Assembly (NCBI RefSeq): GCF_002959755.1
Contig: NZ_PPCW01000005.1
Coordinates: 186,001-250,000, forward strand
Origin: Veillonella sp. T11011-6
GTDB lineage: Bacteria > Bacillota > Negativicutes > Veillonellales > Veillonellaceae
DNA: 64,000 bases
Direction of reading: 5' to 3'
Made by a program: the position numbers and the translations under genes. This document shows, piece after piece, positions 60,430-64,000 of this stretch. Position 1 is the first letter of the stretch. Every line of letters begins with the position of its first letter. The notes below the pieces were generated by a model that was not told the DNA's origin, made no database searches, and worked only from the letters and a program-made list of their open reading frames with translations.

Positions 60430-61374
60430 ATGAGAGCTCTCAACAAAAAAATGATGACATTGGCTTGTGCTACATGCTTGACTATTGGCATGGGCGTAGT
60501 GGCATGTGCGGATACAGTAGATTTAGGCTATGGTTTATATGGCAGTACGTCACCTACGGTGAAGGCTGTAGAAGTCATGCGTGTTCCTACGGATGCAAAG
60601 CTGCGGAATAATGAGCAAAGCCAAATAATTTCAGTGGCAAACAAAGCAGCCGTTGATGCTGTTAATGCTAGTTTGAAATTGCAAGCACCGGCACAAATTG
60701 AACCTATGAAGGGTGATGTGTTAGATGGATTTTCCGTCTATCAATTGCAAGGGACGGATAAACAAGGTCACCATGTAGGTCAGTTAGTGGTTGTAGACTA
60801 TTCTAAAAATGCTATAGATCAAGTAATTGGTATGAATAAAACCATTTTAGAAAAGGTTCCAGACGCAAAAAAAACTGCAATAAAAAGCTCTATCTCTAAA
60901 TATGTAGATTCCTATTCTAAAGAGAAGGCTCAACAACAATTACAAGGCCTGAAGAGCAATACTATTGAAGGTGCTAAATTAGCTAAAGATCTAAAAACGA
61001 TAAATGATAAGTTGCCTGCTCAAATTATGGGTGCCTTTGATAAAATGCTTGCCACAGATAAGAACTTATCTCCTAAAAGTAAAGAAGAGTTCCGTTCTTA
61101 TGTAGATTTTATGGCGAAACAAGTGAGCCTTGATGCAACTCATGTGGCCTATAAGCCTGTCCAAACGCGTTATGGTACGGCTGTGACAGGCGATTTACGG
61201 GGTAGCCTTAAATATGACGGTTTTAGAAATACTTATTCCTTAATTGGTTATGCCGTTCCTACAGACAAAGGTGTAGCTTTACAGCTTTTATTATCTGATG
61301 ACTCTAGTCATGATTATTGGGCTAATGAGTTGAATCATATGTATCAAACACAATCTCTCAAGGGAGGTAAATAA
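60430..61374 (+). CDS. Exported protein of unknown function, member 1 of a pair
   Basis: A 314-residue protein with an N-terminal signal sequence (residues 1 to about 25). VVACADT could be a lipobox (VVAC) or an ordinary cleavage after ACA. The body is helical and Lys/Gln-rich in the middle (about 130-210). The segment FSVYQLQGTDKQGHHVGQLVV has a counterpart in the next gene (FDVYQLQGADKTGQ). GAGGTGTCTT precedes ATG 60430. Function unknown. It resembles other Negativicutes exported proteins only in general character. Confidence 0.65.
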   Translation: MRALNKKMMTLACATCLTIGMGVVACADTVDLGYGLYGSTSPTVKAVEVMRVPTDAKLRNNEQSQIISVANKAAVDAVNASLKLQAPAQIEPMKGDVLDGFSVYQLQGTDKQGHHVGQLVVVDYSKNAIDQVIGMNKTILEKVPDAKKTAIKSSISKYVDSYSKEKAQQQLQGLKSNTIEGAKLAKDLKTINDKLPAQIMGAFDKMLATDKNLSPKSKEEFRSYVDFMAKQVSLDATHVAYKPVQTRYGTAVTGDLRGSLKYDGFRNTYSLIGYAVPTDKGVALQLLLSDDSSHDYWANELNHMYQTQSLKGGK

Positions 61375-61375
61375 T

Positions 61376-62152
61376 ATGAAATCTTTGAAAGTCTTGGCTT
61401 GTGCAGCTTGCCTAGTGGGTACTGTATCTGGCGTAGGTTTTGCTAAGGATGTACAAACAATTGCAGGCTCCATGGTAGTGCCTAATAATGTAACTGTTGT
61501 TTCTGCATCCAAAACCAATACACGTGATTTTGTAGAAAAACAATTAAATGAGGAACCTACAAAATCTTCGATGGCGAATATGATGGTAAAGGAATTTTTC
61601 CAAAACTTTGGTACTACTTTTGATGTATACCAATTACAAGGGGCCGATAAAACAGGTCAAAAGGATGCATATGTAGTAGCGGTAGATGTTAAACAAATAG
61701 CACAGCGAGTAGCTAAAGATAAGACAAATGATCCTATGTTTGTAGCGGCTATGGCGGCTTTAGATAAAGGTCAAATTGATCCTGTTACTGAGCAACTCGT
61801 GCTAGGTGCCGTTAATAAAAAAATTCCCACAACCACAACTGTAGTCCCTTTAAATGATCCAAAACGTTATGCTAATCTTAAGACTCGGTCAGGTGAACTA
61901 CTTATAAAACCTAGAACGATTACTGTAGAAAATGCAGAACAAGTGCATCCTGTGGCAGGCACAAAATATCAAACCTATGCAGCAAGTTCTCGCTTATTAT
62001 ATGCGGATGGAGATGGTCAAACTCCGCTCTATGCAAATGCTGCATTTGTGTTGAAGCCAGGTAAACCGGTACTATACGTAGGTGTAACTACTGATGTACA
62101 ACGAGATTATTTCAAAACGATATTTGACAATGCCTTCAAATCTATTAAATAA
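61376..62152 (+). CDS. Exported protein of unknown function, member 2 of a pair
   Basis: A 258-residue protein with signal peptide (cleavage near VGFAKD, residue about 23) and the FDVYQLQGADKTGQKDAYVV segment shared with the preceding protein. Both also share a late region with a strand-rich character ([ST]RYG.../LKTRSGELL). AAGGGAGGTAAATA overlaps the end of the previous gene, and only one base separates stop and ATG, so the two are co-translated. Probably diverged duplicates. Confidence 0.65.
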   Translation: MKSLKVLACAACLVGTVSGVGFAKDVQTIAGSMVVPNNVTVVSASKTNTRDFVEKQLNEEPTKSSMANMMVKEFFQNFGTTFDVYQLQGADKTGQKDAYVVAVDVKQIAQRVAKDKTNDPMFVAAMAALDKGQIDPVTEQLVLGAVNKKIPTTTTVVPLNDPKRYANLKTRSGELLIKPRTITVENAEQVHPVAGTKYQTYAASSRLLYADGDGQTPLYANAAFVLKPGKPVLYVGVTTDVQRDYFKTIFDNAFKSIK

Positions 62153-62268
62153 TTTGTTATAGATATACTTTCACAGAGTATGTCATATACAAGGTAATTA
62201 CTAATGTGAGTATGGTGGCATTAGAATAAACTATATTATTTTTTATTATATTTAAAAGGAGAATTATT

Positions 62269-62640
62269 ATGAAAACAATTTTCACAGACAAAGCACCAGC
62301 AGCAGTAGGTCCTTACTCTCAAGCTAAAGTAGTAGGCGGTTTATTATTCGCTTCTGGTCAAATTCCACTCAATCCTGCAACTGGTTCCATTGTTGAAGGC
62401 GGTATCGTAGAGCAAACTGAGCAAGTGTGCAAAAACATTGATGCTGTATTGGCTGAAGCAGGTTCTGACTTCTCCGAAGTTATTAAAACAACTTGTTTCT
62501 TGGCTGATATCGCCGATTTCAAAGCATTCAACGAAGTTTATGCTAAATATTTCACTTCTAAACCAGCTCGCTCTTGCATAGCAGTAAAAGATCTTCCATT
62601 GGGTGCTTTGGTAGAAGTGGAAATTATTGCGGAAGTATAA
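62269..62640 (+). CDS. ridA: RidA-family reactive enamine/imine deaminase
   Basis: A 123-residue YjgF/RidA protein. PAAVGPYSQAKVVGGLLFAS, GQIPLNPATG, TTCFLADIADF and the carboxylate-binding Arg in KPARSCIAVKDLP are all present. It detoxifies 2-aminoacrylate released by PLP-dependent serine/cysteine lyases. It directly precedes a cysteine desulfidase-type gene, whose reaction yields the same kind of intermediate, which makes functional sense. AAAAGGAGAATT precedes ATG. Confidence 0.93.
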   Translation: MKTIFTDKAPAAVGPYSQAKVVGGLLFASGQIPLNPATGSIVEGGIVEQTEQVCKNIDAVLAEAGSDFSEVIKTTCFLADIADFKAFNEVYAKYFTSKPARSCIAVKDLPLGALVEVEIIAEV

Positions 62641-62641
62641 G

Positions 62642-63889
62642 ATGGATTATATTTCCTTGTTACAATCGGAGATGCGTCCTGCCTTCGGGTGCACTGAGCC
62701 AATTGCATTGGCTTATGCGGCTGCGAAGGCAGTCTCTGTTTTAGATGAGTTTCCTAACCATATTCACGCACGATGCAGCGCGAATATCATAAAAAATGTA
62801 AAATCCGTAGTCATTCCTAACTCTGGTGGTCGAAAAGGCCTTCAAGCTGCTACTACTCTTGGTGCCATCGTAGGTCACCCTGAGCGTGAGCTAGAGGTAT
62901 TAGAATCTGCTACAGATGAAGATCGTAAATGGCTCGGCACATTATTAGATGCCAACTTCTGTACCGTATCACTTGCGGAAGGTGTAGATAATCTTTATAT
63001 CGAAATCACTGCAGAAACAGATGAACATACAGCGGTCGTTCGCATTGAAAACGACCATACGAATGTAACCTATGTAGCTGTAGATGGTGGGATTGTGTCT
63101 GAAACAATCAATGAGATCAAGAAAGCCGCAAAAACGGAATATGCTATGACCTTTGATAGCATTTACGAATTTGCTAAAACGGCAGATATTTCTGGCATCA
63201 TTCCTCAAATCAAACAGCAAGTAGAATACAATACAGCTATTTCTCGAGAAGGTTTGTCCAATGATTATGGCTCCAATATTGGTCAGCTCTTATTGTTGGA
63301 TGAAGAAAATCCGTCTCTTGAAACAAAATGTAAAGCTCGTGCAGCGGCTGGATCCGATGCGCGTATGAGTGGGTGTCCATTGCCTGTAGTTATTTGTTCT
63401 GGCTCTGGTAACCAAGGGCTAACTGTATCTGTACCTATCATTACAACTGCTGAGGAACTTGGTAAAAGTGATGATGAATTGTACCGTGCTCTTGTTTTCG
63501 CTAACTTGTTAACGCTTTACGTTAAATCTGGCATTGGTAAACTATCCGCCTACTGCGGCGTTGTATCTGCTGGTGTAGTCAGTGTGGCAGGTATTGCCTT
63601 CCTAAAAGGCGATAGCAAAGATATCATTGAAAATACCTTGGTCAATGGTCTTGCTAGCCTATCCGGTATCGTATGTGATGGCGCGAAACCATCCTGCGCA
63701 GGTAAAATTGCTATCTCCCTTGATGGCGCCTTTATGGGCTATAAACAAGCCCGCCTTAACAAGAACTACCAAAAAGGCGATGGCCTTGTAGCATACTCCG
63801 TTGATGATACCATTCGCAGTATCGGTACTGTGGCTCAAGGTATGAAAGAAACGGACGTAGTAATCTTGAATGAAATGCTAAAACACTAA
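62642..63889 (+). CDS. cyuA: UPF0597/CyuA-type L-cysteine desulfidase
   Basis: A 415-residue protein of the YhaM/CyuA (UPF0597) family, related to the alpha subunit of iron-sulfur L-serine dehydratases. FGCTEPIALAYA (residues about 15-26), SGCPLPVVICSGSGNQGLT, and CDGAKPSCAGK supply the cysteines for a [4Fe-4S] cluster. It degrades L-cysteine to pyruvate, ammonia and sulfide. The start ATG 62642 is two bases after the ridA stop. Serine rather than cysteine as substrate cannot be excluded. Confidence 0.85.
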   Translation: MDYISLLQSEMRPAFGCTEPIALAYAAAKAVSVLDEFPNHIHARCSANIIKNVKSVVIPNSGGRKGLQAATTLGAIVGHPERELEVLESATDEDRKWLGTLLDANFCTVSLAEGVDNLYIEITAETDEHTAVVRIENDHTNVTYVAVDGGIVSETINEIKKAAKTEYAMTFDSIYEFAKTADISGIIPQIKQQVEYNTAISREGLSNDYGSNIGQLLLLDEENPSLETKCKARAAAGSDARMSGCPLPVVICSGSGNQGLTVSVPIITTAEELGKSDDELYRALVFANLLTLYVKSGIGKLSAYCGVVSAGVVSVAGIAFLKGDSKDIIENTLVNGLASLSGIVCDGAKPSCAGKIAISLDGAFMGYKQARLNKNYQKGDGLVAYSVDDTIRSIGTVAQGMKETDVVILNEMLKH

Positions 63890-63903
63890 TTTAGCTAAAA
63901 ATA

Positions 63904-63928
63904 AAATCCCCCGTACGGGGGATTTTTT
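63904..63928. terminator. Bidirectional terminator
   Basis: AAATCCCCC-GTAC-GGGGGATTT with T tracts on both strands, after cyuA and before the converging frame at the window end. Confidence 0.85.
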
Positions 63929-64000
63929 ATTGTAATTTTTTAGGATCTTTTAATAGCAATGATGCCCCAAGGCCCCCTATTAGGAATGGCACAAGTGTCA
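63927..64000 (-). CDS. Possible C-terminal end of a membrane protein, cut by window
   Basis: On the minus strand a frame runs in from the window end and stops at 63927-63929, encoding TLVPFLIGGLGASLLLKDPK then KLQ. A hydrophobic helix followed by a charged tail suggests the end of a transporter. The shared terminator supports a converging gene. Too little is visible for a family call. Confidence 0.4.
   Translation of the reverse strand, partial: TLVPFLIGGLGASLLLKDPKKLQ

Overview
The window reads as a chromosomal segment from a Veillonella-like member of the Negativicutes, a Firmicute with an outer membrane. This is inference from content. The DNA is AT-rich with strong AGGAGG-type ribosome binding sites and Gram-positive-style two-component systems. 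It also encodes diderm envelope functions: an ADP-heptose-type glycosyltransferase, an ArnT-like lipid glycosyltransferase and an inverse-autotransporter-type beta-barrel. An anaerobic flavodiiron protein and a carboxyltransferase of the oxaloacetate decarboxylase/5S class fit the same group. No prophage, insertion sequence or CRISPR array was seen.

Layout. 1-5.7 kb: end of a homocysteine methyltransferase gene, tRNA-Ser, then a GT39/PAP2 lipid-modifying pair divergent from a sensor kinase/regulator pair. 5.8-21.6 kb: flavodiiron protein; a fused PurL on the minus strand facing away from a LysR regulator; an xpt operon with two paralogous small proteins; and the purECFMNHD operon, preceded by a short leader ORF that ends inside a terminator hairpin. 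21.8-29.7 kb: menF-menD-menH-menB-menE-menC-menI for menaquinone, with menA apart at 59.3-60.2 kb. 29.8-38.2 kb is more accessory: a DUF2939-like protein, a lone beta-barrel, tRNA-Asp/Phe/Leu, an AlbA_2/ATPase protein with a DUF2513 protein, an OPA-family transporter, a probable small RNA and a RelBE-like toxin-antitoxin operon under a long palindrome. 38.2-45.5 kb: a nitrilase-fold amidase, a decayed nitroreductase fragment, an envelope operon and a biotin-domain-less carboxyltransferase. 45.9-53.6 kb: a second kinase/regulator pair, a probable small RNA, HtrA, then a duplicated PadR / HAAS membrane protein / secreted low-complexity protein cassette with a third secreted paralogue and another probable small RNA. 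53.6-64 kb: pyrE-pyrF, a DnaQ-like exonuclease with deoC-deoA-cdd, an orphan metQ, menA, two related exported proteins, ridA and a cyuA-like cysteine desulfidase.

The most unusual content is of two kinds. First, the PadR-HAAS-secreted protein array, whose two copies share an almost identical promoter carrying a doubled AAGGTACCTT palindrome. Second, three candidate small RNAs with repeated pyrimidine (CUCUCUC) or purine (GAGAG) motifs in predicted loops; one set is complementary to the other and to GGAGAG-type ribosome binding sites. Further candidate control elements are the purE leader, a menF attenuator-like leader, a 35-bp palindrome that buries the antitoxin ribosome binding site, and a hairpin between ribosome binding site and start codon of menA. 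All functional statements rest on reading the sequence and recognising families; no search or folding program was run.
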